Source: Earliella scabrosa (taxonomy: Eukaryota > Basidiomycota > Agaricomycetes > Polyporales > Polyporaceae). Taken from it: a DNA stretch of 64,000 nucleotides. Location of the stretch: the NCBI GenBank assembly GCA_022605405.1, contig JABYQQ010000006.1:1612001-1676000 (forward strand). Direction: 5' to 3'. The translations under genes and the position numbers were made by a program. The first letter of the stretch is position 1, and the number at the start of each line of letters is the position of its first letter. Positions 32,938 through 45,246 of the stretch are shown in pieces. The notes beneath the pieces were generated by a model that was not told the origin of the DNA, did no database searches, and saw only the letters and a list, made by a program, of their open reading frames with translations.

Positions 32938-34858
32938 ATGGATTCCCCTCACGTCGATCCCGCACAACTATGCTTCGAGAGTGTCCGCACTAGAAGATCT
33001 ATCATTGCATCGTACTGGCTGGTTGTGGCTCTTGCAATCCCGTTGTGGTGGAAGACGACGAGCATTGAGCGACTTGCACTCCCCGCTGCTCGCGTCCAGG
33101 CCGCATCCAAACGAGAGGTACTTGACTTCGGTTGAAACCACCACACCCTCCCCTCTGACTTCGTATGAGGTCCTCTTTCCTGTGACAGTGAATTTAGAGG
33201 CCAGATATGAAGTGGATACAGCGTCTGTTGCGCACACCGTGCAATCATGGCTTAACGCAGGGCGGGAGCGGACGCTTGCGAGTGCTGTCGACATCTCGGT
33301 GACTGCTGGTGACCCCTCGTGAGTTCATATACTTTACAGCGGGAATGCCCTCTATAGTGTTGCCACAGAACAGCGGCGTATCATGTCGTGTTGGATCCAG
33401 ACAATCGTGCACCAGCAGTGGAGCAGAGGAAGTTATACTTCGGCATGCGGCCTGAGGACGGTGAGTGATTTTTTATTGATGTCAACCCGTCAAGACCAAC
33501 CGGCTCCAAAACCAAACTGATATGCAAACTGCCGGTATTCAGCACACGACGAGTCTGCACAGCGGCTTGCCCATACGTTGACCGAGCTCATCGTTCCCCA
33601 CACTTCCTCCAGCAGCAATACCCAGCGAGTTATGCCGTATTCGCCACGCTATCGTCTCGCTTTCACATTGCTGAACGAAGATGCTGCCAGTGGGAGTGCA
33701 GCTATGTCCTGGAATGTGCAAGGCGCGCTTAGAAGTGAGTTTAGAAACGGAATTATCTCAGCATCGAGCTCAATAGTCCCCAGATCGTATCACGCCGCTC
33801 CTGGACCGGCTTTCCGTTCTGCACAACTTCACGATAGAAAGTCAGGTCCAGTTCCATGCACCCCTCGCCTTTGAACCGCGCAGAGTCGAACATGATGGAC
33901 AGCAAGCCTTTGGGTTGACGCAGGAGGACTTGACTGTGTTTGTCAACTCGGCTGAATGGACTTTATGTGAGTAACTCCCGGCTCACCTGTTCCGTCCCAT
34001 TCAAACCATCCACAGCGTCGAGCGCATCCAACGATCCCGTCATACATTTTGTACTCTTTATCCCGTCGTCGAAGCATATCCCATTGCACATTCTTGACCA
34101 CAGTGGTGCGTATGCCGAGTCTCCCTCCACTTCCCTCCTAAATCTATCCGAACAGACTCCGTCCTTTCATCGAACGCCTTCCTCCTCCCTCAATGGGGCG
34201 GGATAATCCTCTTGAATCCCTCGCATCCACCCTCTTCCACCTTGAACCCGCTTCCCCTCCTGTCCCAAACCGACCTGGATCCGGTCTTTGACACCTTCGC
34301 ATATCAACTCCTCACCCTACTGGGAGTGCCTGGTCTTCCATCTTCTGTGGAGATGATCCCGGCCGCTGAAGGTGCGCCTCGTGAACCATTCACGGAGTGG
34401 GAGCTGGACGCACTCCTCCGGAGGAGAGCAGTCGGGAACGTCCAGGGAAGTACCGAGACGTTACAGAGCATCGTCCGGCTGGTCGACCAGATCGAGGGCA
34501 TGCCCGTCGGCCCGGACGTCAAGGACGACATCCAAGATGCGCTCGCTGCACTCAATGAGGTCCGTCTCATCGCGTGTCTCTATGTCTAACATTCTAACGA
34601 AGCCGTTAGGTACACGAGACCTTCCGTTCGTCCCCCATCGCTGCGCTGAAGAGCTCCGCGCGCGCGTTGACGCTCTCCTCCCGGGCGTTCTTCAACCCTG
34701 GCATGCTCGCGTTGCTGTACTTCCCTGCAGAACACAAGTACGCCGTGTATACGCCGCTCTTCGCCTCCATCGCTGCGCCTCTGCTTGGCGCGGTGCTGCG
34801 TGAGATTGCAGCTTGGAGAAGGGCTCGCAAGGCGGGGCATCAGCAGGCGCCTCAGTAA
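32938..34858 (+). CDS. GPI17: PIG-S / Gpi17 subunit of GPI transamidase, 8 exons
   Basis: ER membrane subunit of the GPI transamidase that attaches preassembled GPI anchors to proteins. Exons: 32938-33117, 33170-33318, 33369-33460, 33543-33734, 33784-33966, 34016-34105, 34156-34559, 34610-34858; 512 residues. The N-terminal span (IIASYWLVVALAIPLWWKT, about 22-40) and the C-terminal span (EHKYAVYTPLFASIAAPLLG) leave a large lumenal domain between, the known PIG-S topology. Family-like pieces: VQSWLNAGRERTLASAVDI, YHVVLDPDNR, YSPRYRLAFTLLNEDA, MSWNVQGAL, FLLPQWGGIILLNP, and the conserved FNPGMLALLYFPAEHKYA near the end. All seven joins keep frame. PIG-P of the same pathway lies 27 kb away. Confidence 0.92.
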
Positions 34859-37287
<2,429 letters not shown>

Positions 37288-37783
37288 CGGGAAGTGTCTA
37301 GGTAACTAGAGCGAGGTCGTAACTGGAGGAAGAGATCCGTCGTGCGCATGATCGTGCAGGATCGCAAGGAAGATTGGGGGCGATTGGGGGTCGCATGCAT
37401 CGATTCCGACAGCGCGAACAACAGCGAGGATGAAAACAATCGGAGGACATGTTAGCACATCCGAGGGCGACAACGGGGGCTTGCGCGACTTACGATGAGA
37501 GAGACGAGAGAGGATGGGAGAGGAGATGGTGGATGAAGACAAGGATGGAGAGGTCCTATTGCCGCTGTTTGGCCCATGTCTCTCTGTTTGGCCTGATTAC
37601 TAGAACGTCCTAGGCGATGCCGGCCGGCACACCCCGGAAGCACGTGCTACCCAAAACTCAGTCATCTCGCATTCACCGGACGCTTGAAGTTTGGAGTCTG
37701 GACGTCGACATTGGACAACCTGGACCTACCTGGACATGCTCCTCACCCTCGAGCCCAGCCTCCTCGAGAGATAACCTCTTTCA
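37288..37783. other. 5' flank of UBC4
   Basis: About 500 bases between the UBC4 start and the MITE-like element. Short frames only; expected to carry the UBC4 promoter. Confidence 0.5.
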
Positions 37784-38220
37784 CTGGATGACTTCCCATA
37801 ACGGTTTACGGCTCTACGGACGTCCGTAAATCTCTAAACTGGCCTGTTGGCCGAGATGCCGACGCCGATACAAGGTCCGCTGATGGGACAGAGCTCCGTA
37901 GACGCTGCAAGCGCCCAAAATCTAGAAAGGGGGGTCGACCCCCCTTCCTAGATTTTGGGACGTCCGCAGATGCCTCGCTTACCTTCGCCTACCCTCGCAT
38001 AACCTAGCGAACCTCAGGAAAGGAAATCCCCATCATTACCAAGCACAGTCCCATCAAACCGCTGCCCTTTTGGGAGCTGACATAACGTCTGTCCGAGAAT
38101 CAACCGACGCCCGAAGGTCCGGGGCTGTCGACGAATCGGTCAGGATCTCGGAAGGCGTTCAGGCTCCGCTAGGAATCTACGGCGTCCGTAGAGCCGCAGA
38201 ACGTTATGGGAAGTCATCCA
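37784..38220. mobile_element. MITE-like element with terminal inverted repeats
   Basis: A 437-base unit bounded by inverted arms. The left arm begins TGGATGACTTCCCATAACG at 37784 and the right arm (37-47 bases ending at 38220) is its reverse complement: 19 identical bases, 5 different, then 14 identical. The arms read in opposite directions even encode the same peptide WMTSHN-LRLYGR on opposite strands. There is no transposase, so it would be non-autonomous. No clear target-site duplication was seen at the ends. Confidence 0.6.
37914..37959. repeat. 46-base near-perfect palindrome inside the MITE-like element
   Basis: CCCAAAATCTAG...AGGGGGG-TCGA-CCCCCCT...CTAGATTTTGGG with a single mismatched pair and no loop. 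It would form a long hairpin. Position is about one third along the element. Confidence 0.9.
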
Positions 38221-38406
38221 CTCTCCAAACGCTCTAACTTGGCAACTCAAAGTTCCAAGCAGTTTCACGCCGAAAGGCCGCCTACCACCCGCCCAGCACC
38301 GCCAATGCGCGCACATCCGCAGGGTGTCTACCCGTGGAGGGTCCTGGTCAAAGCCTCCTGACCTCCTGACGTGAATGTCCTGAACCCGCATTTTTGGACC
38401 GCAATC

Positions 38407-40682
38407 ATGGAGGCACCCAAGTGGGAGAGCAGCGAGGGCCTATACTGGAGGTTTCCAACGCACGAAGTACGTCCGAGGATGGACTGCTCTGTGGACTCGC
38501 TAATAATGATATGTCTGCATTCAGGAGATACGCGAGGATCTGGAAAAGAAGTTTCCCGAGAGCTGGAGACGTGAAGTGTGGTCTGACGCGGCAGAGGCGG
38601 TCAAAACATACTACGATGGCACGGTTGGAAGATGGAAGGAGGAGATCGATACTTTACTCGTCTATGTGAGCTTTCTCTCTACTCCGGTCTCCATCCAAGC
38701 TTCGGCTTCTTATGCGTGCCATGTGGTTCTCCAGGCGGGTCTCTTCTCTGCGGTACTAACGGCGTTCAACGTACAATCGTATCAGCTTCTTCAATCCTCT
38801 CCTGCGGATTCGGCCGTCGCTATCCTAGAACGCATATCGACGCAACTCGACAGCTTCACCTTCACGTCCTCCTTCGTGAACTCTACCGTTCCCTCAACGC
38901 CTGCCCAAGCACGTGAAGGTCCATTCAACGCGCCGACCTCGGCGATCTGGCTCAATTCCCTATGGTTCGCAAGTCTCGTCTGTAGCTTGGTATCTGCCTC
39001 GATCGCCCTGTTGGCCAAGCAATGGCTCCAGGAAGCTACCTCAGGGCTGTACGGAGACTCGCGCGAGACCGTGAGGGTTCGACAGTACCGGTTGAACGGA
39101 CTCGTCAAGTGGAAACTCGGGACGATCACCCTCATAGTCCCCATCCTCCTTCAGGCCGCGCTCATCTTCTTCCTCGCTGGGTTGGTAATCCTGGTATGGA
39201 CCATTCATCCTATCCTCGCCGCAACTACCACTGCTCTCGTCGCACCCCTCTTTGCTTTTATCGCCATCGTCACCATCCTCCCCGTCATATATGAAGACTG
39301 CAGTTATCGTTCTCCTCAAGCTGTGATGATATACACGATGGTACGAGCCGGTCGCAACATGCTCATCCGCCTCCTGCGCGTTATGTGCCGTCGACTCTGG
39401 AGATGGTACGAACGTATCGTCGGCGGTCTTCCTGCACGGAGACGTCTCGGTTCTCGCGTATACCGATTTGCGACTCAACGTTGGACACTTGAGATGCCTA
39501 CCTGGCGCGGAAGGGACATGATCCATATCTCCCGGTCCATTGACGTTCTGGATCGCACAACGGTTATCGGTGCGTACGCTGCCACCTTCAATACGCGCTA
39601 CATCCGCAACCTACCAGTTCTCTTCGCGGATCTCTCCCCTCATGGTGTTGCCGGGTGCTTCCGCGATATCACACTCGCATGGCAGAGTCATTGGGGCCAG
39701 AATGGGGTGGACGTGAGGCTGATCAGCCAGCCGGATACTCTCGCCACGAAGGCTGGACTCGAACAGGGGTCGGATACAGGGCGGTCCATCGATGCGGACA
39801 CTATCCCTCTGCTCGCTATATACGGCTTGCGAAACATGCTGGTGGTGCCCCCAGAAGAGCGCAGTCAACGTTGGAAAGATGACGTGGCAGATATCATGGC
39901 CTATCACTGCTCCCCTAGTGTCGTCACCCAAGACTACGCCGAACTCGCGAGTGCGACGCTCTGTCAGCTCGCAGTGGAGCACGGCGCGGACGGGGCGTTC
40001 TTCCAGGCCAGCAACACCCTGATACATGCGTACGAGGAGCATGGCGCTTGTCACTCGTTTGAGACCATGTCTCATGGTTCGTCTTGCCATCTTCTCTCTG
40101 TGTGAGCGCAGCTCTGACACCGCGTCTCTAGCCATGGCGATGGTCAGCTCGAAGCTGCCGGGATGGCCGCCTCACGACCATTGCGACTACGACGTCTTCC
40201 ACCTGCGAATGACGGCGATCCGCGTGGCCCTCCATTGCCTCACTGCGTCACTTCGGGACGATCAACCTTCCCTTTCGCCCGCTCAAGCACAGTCCGTGCA
40301 TCGCTGGAGCCTCCCTCAGCTCTCTGCCTTTCAGATATGGTTCGGCACGCTCGATTGGGGAGGTCAGCATGTCCTCAGTGACGGATCCTTGGTCACGCAC
40401 TTCATTCACATCGCGGCACACATTCTCACCAGGGACGTCATTGACCCTCTCGTCGCCATCTCCTCCATGCCGGGCGGCCATCAGGCTGTTTCGAAAGAGC
40501 TGGTCGACGCCGTTGGACAATTCTGGCAATCTGCTCTAGTTGCTTATCCGCCCACGTCGATGAGCTGCCAGTGCGAGGAGGTCGCCGCCGGGTACTACGG
40601 GTTCCAAACCTGTGCGCATTGCATCGGAGCCAAGTTGGCACGACTGCGTGTCGTGGTTGGTGGTTGTTACGGGTCATCGTAG
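38407..40682 (+). CDS. DUF6535 membrane protein, copy 1, 4 exons
   Basis: Member of the fungal DUF6535 family; function unknown. Exons: 38407-38466, 38525-38665, 38735-40076, 40132-40682; 697 residues. The conserved motif YYDGTVGRWKEEIDTLLVY ends exon 2. Exon 3 opens with AGLFSAVLTAFNVQSYQLLQ (about 68-87, first span), then WLNSLWFASLVCSLVSASIA (span 2, about 142-162). Two close hydrophobic helices follow (about 197-223 and 227-253), so four spans are likely. After them comes a large soluble C-terminal half with EMPTWRGRDM and a last exon ending in a Cys-rich tail. First copy of the local cluster, 190 bases beyond the MITE-like element. Intact as modelled. Confidence 0.85.
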
Positions 40683-40828
40683 CTCTGGGTCCTCGAGAGG
40701 TGCGCATGTCTCTACCTACGTCACTGGATAGCATGCCAACTGGACACCTCAATAGTGTCGGTGCGAAGTGTTTTACACGAATCTACGCGAGAAGAGATAT
40801 TAAGCAGCCCTTGCCGCACTACTGGCGT

Positions 40829-42010
40829 TCAACACCATCCCTTCTTCTTGAAGTCGTCTATCATGAACGCTGCGGTCTCCTCCTTGTCGCGGTACTGGAT
40901 CCCAAGCATGTCCTGCGACTTCTTCGAGTTGAACGACACCTCGACGACGTCTTCGGTCAATTCGGGTCCCGACGCCGGCTTGTTCAGGAGGCGACGTGCG
41001 ATGTTGACTGTCAGCAAGTCAGCTCGGGTCAGATACCCAGTGGGAGAGGACGCACCCCAGTCTTGCCAAGCGTACGTTCCCTTTGATATGATAAAGCGTT
41101 CGCCTCCGGCCTCCGGCTTGACCAGAACCGCACGCGTCGCAAATGCGAAGTCACGCACATCCGTCCATGACCTGCCGAGACGATGAGGATCTCTACACCA
41201 ATCGCGAGCACCGTTCCACGCAATCACGTACCCTCTCACCCCTCCCGGGGTCCGGCCTTCCTCTTTGACCGCGAGCGAGAACCACGTTGCGATGGAAAAG
41301 TTGAGATCCTTGGGAGTCTGTGCGCCCAAGACGGGCCCGAACACCCAAGGCGGGCAGAGCGAGACGAGGTCCCACCCGATCGTGCCCTTCTCGCGGCCGG
41401 CGCGGACGTGGTCCCACGCCGCCTGCTCCGCGAGCTTCTTGCTCGTATGGTACTTTGCGATCGGCCGCGCGTCCGCGCCCTTCTCCGCGACCTCGGCCGG
41501 CGCGGTCTCGTTCCAGTCCGTCTCGTCGAAGACCATGGGCGGGCCGCGGCCGACGTTCACGACGGCGGCGAGGGAGGAGATTATGACGATGCGCTGGACG
41601 GTCAGGCCGGGCACGCTCGCGCTGTGGAGGATGCTCGTGGTGCCGTCCAGCGCGGGGCGGATGTACTCGTCTGGATGGTTCCCTGAGAGGTGGACTGGGG
41701 AGGCGGCGTGGACGATGGCGTCGACTCCCTTGACGGCCTCGTCGAATGCGCCTGGCTGATGAGGATGTCAGTCAATGTCGCTGTAGCGGGGGACACCAGT
41801 GGTCCTTACCTTGGTGATGTCCTCTACCGACACGAACTCCAGACGGTCGCTGTAGGACGCGAGAGCTTTTGCGATTGGGGCAGCTTTGTCGAGCGAACGC
41901 ACGGTGCCCCGGACAGAGAACCCATGCTCGAGGAGCTCTTTCGCGATCCAGCCTGCGATGAACCCGTTGATCCCAGTGACGAGGACCTTGCCTTCAGAGA
42001 TGGCTGGCAT
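40829..42010 (-). CDS. NAD(P)-dependent epimerase/ketoreductase (dihydroflavonol-reductase-like)
   Basis: Extended short-chain dehydrogenase of the type that reduces ketones or aldehydes with NADPH. Minus-strand exon 1 is 42010-41810; exon 2 runs 41755-40829, with an optional 48-base in-frame intron near 41060-41010 (GTGCGT...GACAG) that would join QDW to VNIARRLL. 359-375 residues. Cofactor motif VTGINGFIAGW (about 11-21); catalytic YHTSK in AKYHTSKKLAE; HAASPVHLSG and CPPWVFGPV are typical. Start taken at the ATG before PAISEGKVLVTG. A stretch ARDWCRDPHRLG in the middle looks like an insertion but has no usable splice pair. Substrate unknown. It converges on DUF6535 copy 1. Confidence 0.85.
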
Positions 42011-42062
42011 CTTGTTCACGTTTGATTGACTGTTGGGGGCCGTGAGGACTTGCAGAAGCTCC

Positions 42063-42069
42063 CTTTATA
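42063..42069 (-). promoter_or_regulatory. TATA box of the reductase gene
   Basis: TATAAAG on the minus strand, 53 bases before the ATG at 42010. Confidence 0.5.
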
Positions 42070-42599
42070 GCCTGCTCCAGCTGATCAGCGGTCTGACCGC
42101 TGGCCAAGAACAATTCCCGACCGGACTCGCAAGTGCAACCCCGGTAGCCTGATCGTCTCACATGGAGTTATATGAAAGTGGATGGCTTGCCGGTAGAGGA
42201 GTCATCTAGCTCGTGTCGTAATCTGGCAATGGAAGACATGTCGACGACCACCGAGGAGTATTGCAGCGCGAGTGACCTTCGCTCTGATGCCGACCAACTT
42301 TATTAGTTCGGTTCCAGAGAGCATAGAAAATTAGCCATCACACTAACTATAGAAGGTTAACAGGACCAGTTACAACCCCGAAAGTGACCCATCGAACTCT
42401 GAATGTTGATGTTTACGTAGACTACTGACTCGGACATCCCTCTACGCGACGATAAGTATGGGAGGAGGGAGGAGGAGGAGGACCAAGAGATCATGCTAGC
42501 CGCGGGACCGCGGGCCGGATCGGTAAGTTCGATTCCTGACTTAAAGTTACGTCGTACTCGAGCCTCTCAGCACGCTTGTTGAGCCAGCTATACTTACCT
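42070..42599. other. Intergenic, nothing recognised
   Basis: About 530 bases with a purine-rich GGAGGA run near 42462-42480. No gene. The next recognisable sequence is the decayed P450. Confidence 0.5.
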
Positions 42600-44165
42600 A
42601 TCCCTAGGGCCGGTTGCACAGGTGGTCATATACATCCTTTGCCTACCAGGGGCCGCACCGCTCTTGAACTCGTTGGTCAAGCAGGCCTGGGCTACTCCTT
42701 TTCGGACCCGCTCACCGCACCGCACCGGCGCACTCGGACGAGTTTGCGACAGCCGTCAAAAACTTCATGTACGTCCACCTTCTGAGCAGCAACAAAGCTT
42801 CCTAATGTAAATTTGTGCTCAAGATAGACCTACTACGAGCGACTTTACGAATCTTGACCGCGTCCTTCCATACCTCCCCACCACCGGAAAAGCATTGCAG
42901 AGAAAGGCGGTCGACGCTATCCCGATGATCATGATGTCTATCGCACCAACATAGTGGACATCATGCACCCACGTTCGGTCGAGATAAACAGGGAGGAGAA
43001 ACGTGCATTGGAGGAAGGCGAGGAGGGTGTAGCACAGCAAGTTGGTGAAGGGCGAGTGTTCTCCGTGAGTTTCAGCTTGGGCATTCGAACAAGGTTAGTG
43101 TTACTGAACGCTTGCTTCCCTTACCCTCAGCAGTGCGAGAGAATATGTCAGCATCCGCGGACGATCGCATGCCCGAGGACGAGCTAATTGGTCAGATGAC
43201 GTAGGTAGTGCAGCAGTAGGCTACGTTAGGTCATCTATTGACTCGACGGTGTGTTACGCTTATCTTCGCGGGCATGGACACAACATCCAACGCGCAGTCC
43301 ATAACCCTCACCCTACTGGCTGAACACCCGCACGTACAGGATAAATTGCGCAAGGAAATCCTGAAGGCCTCCAACCGTGAAGACTTGGACTATGACCAGC
43401 TGGTGTCGCTTCCATACCTCGATGCTGTTTGTCGAGAAACCCTACGTCTGTAAGAGACATTATGATTTGACGCGGTGTGGCCCTACTAATTTCGCTTGCT
43501 GTAGCCATCCACCTGTGGCTATGACGAACAGGGAGTATGTAAGTCATTACTAAATTACTCTTCGTAGCGTCTTCCGGGCGCTCATCGGCTGCTCCTCCGG
43601 GACTCGTTAAAACATAGAGATGCCACTCTCAGAGCCTATAGGAGGATCCATTCCGCCGACAGGAGCAAGGCTATCTGGGGCGAAGATGCTTTCGAGAGGA
43701 ACTTGAAGCCCGAACGTTCGCCCTCACCTCTTTCTACCAGCTTAACGGGGGCATTCCTGGTGTCTACTCGCATTTGTGAGTACTCCATCTCCTCGCTCTC
43801 GGCCTTCCATGTTGACCAATGCCGGCTAGGATGACTTTCATCAGTGGAAGGCCGCGCGTGCATGTATGTATGTTTCGCTCGGCTCGGCTCAGGTACCAGC
43901 CTGTTCCAGTTGGCAGTGCTGATGATTTTTCCACTCGGCGGCTTCAAATTATCTAAGCTCGAGATGAGTGTTCCAGAAGCGCTCTGGTTGTGTATCCGCT
44001 GACGCACGACATGGCGGTCTCCCAGGGGTTATCCTGTCTATCTTGTTGACAAAGTTCACGTTCGAGCTGACGGACAAGCGCATCGTCTGAAACTTGTATG
44101 GAGTGCGGTCGCCGCTCTCCGTTGAATGCGGCGCGAAGCCGTACGTGCCGCTTCGTGTGGGCCTT
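42600..44165 (+). pseudogene. Decayed cytochrome P450 copy
   Basis: Colinear with the intact P450 downstream but broken. Recognisable pieces in order: GRTALELVGQAGLGYSF (about 42655), a YLPTTGKALQRKAVDAIP-like stretch (about 42870), EINREEKRALEEGEEGVAQQ (about 42975). Then the I-helix FAGMDTTSNAQS and ...LPYLDAVCRETLRL with the ExxR motif (43260-43450), HPPVAMT (about 43505), and a C-terminal remnant near 44100-44160. The first third (membrane anchor and substrate region) is missing, several exons are in different frames, and the heme-binding loop reads SGRPRVH without its Cys. Exon order and splice remnants mirror the neighbour, so it arose by local duplication. Confidence 0.85.
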
Positions 44166-45246
44166 GATCATGGTCCCGGGGTGTCTGATAATCGTGGCGT
44201 GGCCGCATTCTGAACTCGAGCGGAGAGTTCTACTCGCTATGTGGAGGGCCTTATCGGTGGTGCTCCGCGTGTGCACAATCCATGATTTACCCTGACAGAT
44301 CCAGTCGTGTCCGGTGTCTTCTTCCCCCCTATTTACCTCCTAGTGGTCTTTTCCACGTCGAGGTGGCAGCCTGGCGACGGGCGCGCCATCCGAATCCGAC
44401 TTCGACTTCCTCGTGTAACGTCAGCGGGGACACGCGCCGTCCGTTCGTCGGACAGCGATCAAGCTCCGGTACGTGGGTAACTTTGTCACGGGAGACTCGC
44501 TAATATCTAGTGTAGGAGTTGCGTCGAAGTATAGAAGCAAGCCTGCCGTATCATGGAGTGCAGCCTTCACATCACAGCGTGACATGTAAGGCATTCATCA
44601 ATTCCACCTTGACTCCTCAGAAGCGGCTTATAGCCTCCATGTACCTGACTGCCCGAGCGCACAATTGGGCGGTACGGCTCTCGGGTTTCAAGGGTACCCG
44701 ATGGAGACGCGTGCAGCCTGAACGGGCGGCGAGTTATGATGCACATTCCTTCGAAGAAGCTCATCCCCAGGGCACCTGCATATACATAGCTCATTGGGCG
44801 TACTGACAGCGCAATTTGCTGTTGGCCTTCCTATGGCGGGACGTATCCATTGCCGTCGGATGACACAGTCACGCTCCCTTCACCATGATCGCCAACGTTC
44901 GGCGATCCGACTCGGATGCGAATATCATACTCACACCGAAGGATCCTATCGCCACCGGCTGACAGATGCCGTACTCTGACCCCGAGCTCTTCTTGTCTCA
45001 CGAGGCATGCATTTTTGAGACAAATGCCGCAAGCCACATAAGTCACAATGACATCCATGAGCTCAGCGCCGGCGACGGACGTTCTTGGATGGGTTTGCGA
45101 ACCCACCATCTCGCCGCTCTTGCCTTGCGACCCGAAGCGCACGGACGTGTGTCTTTCCGCATTACTGGCGAGAGGTGCGCATATAACTTCGCAAGCAACC
45201 ACGGCTCGCTGCATCACCCACCCAAGATCAACAGAAATCCTACACT
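44166..45246. other. Intergenic between P450 relic and intact P450
   Basis: About 1.1 kb with no recognisable gene. It should contain the promoter of the intact P450. I found no transposon ends. Confidence 0.5.

Noticed and set aside
41060..41230. An intron removing ARDWCRDPHRLG from the reductase
   Set aside because: The only GT...AG pair there is 40 bases and breaks the frame, so the segment was left in the exon.
42510..42545. Possible tRNA T-loop (GTTCGATTCC)
   Set aside because: No acceptor, D or anticodon stems can be formed around it. No tRNA or rRNA gene was found anywhere in the window.
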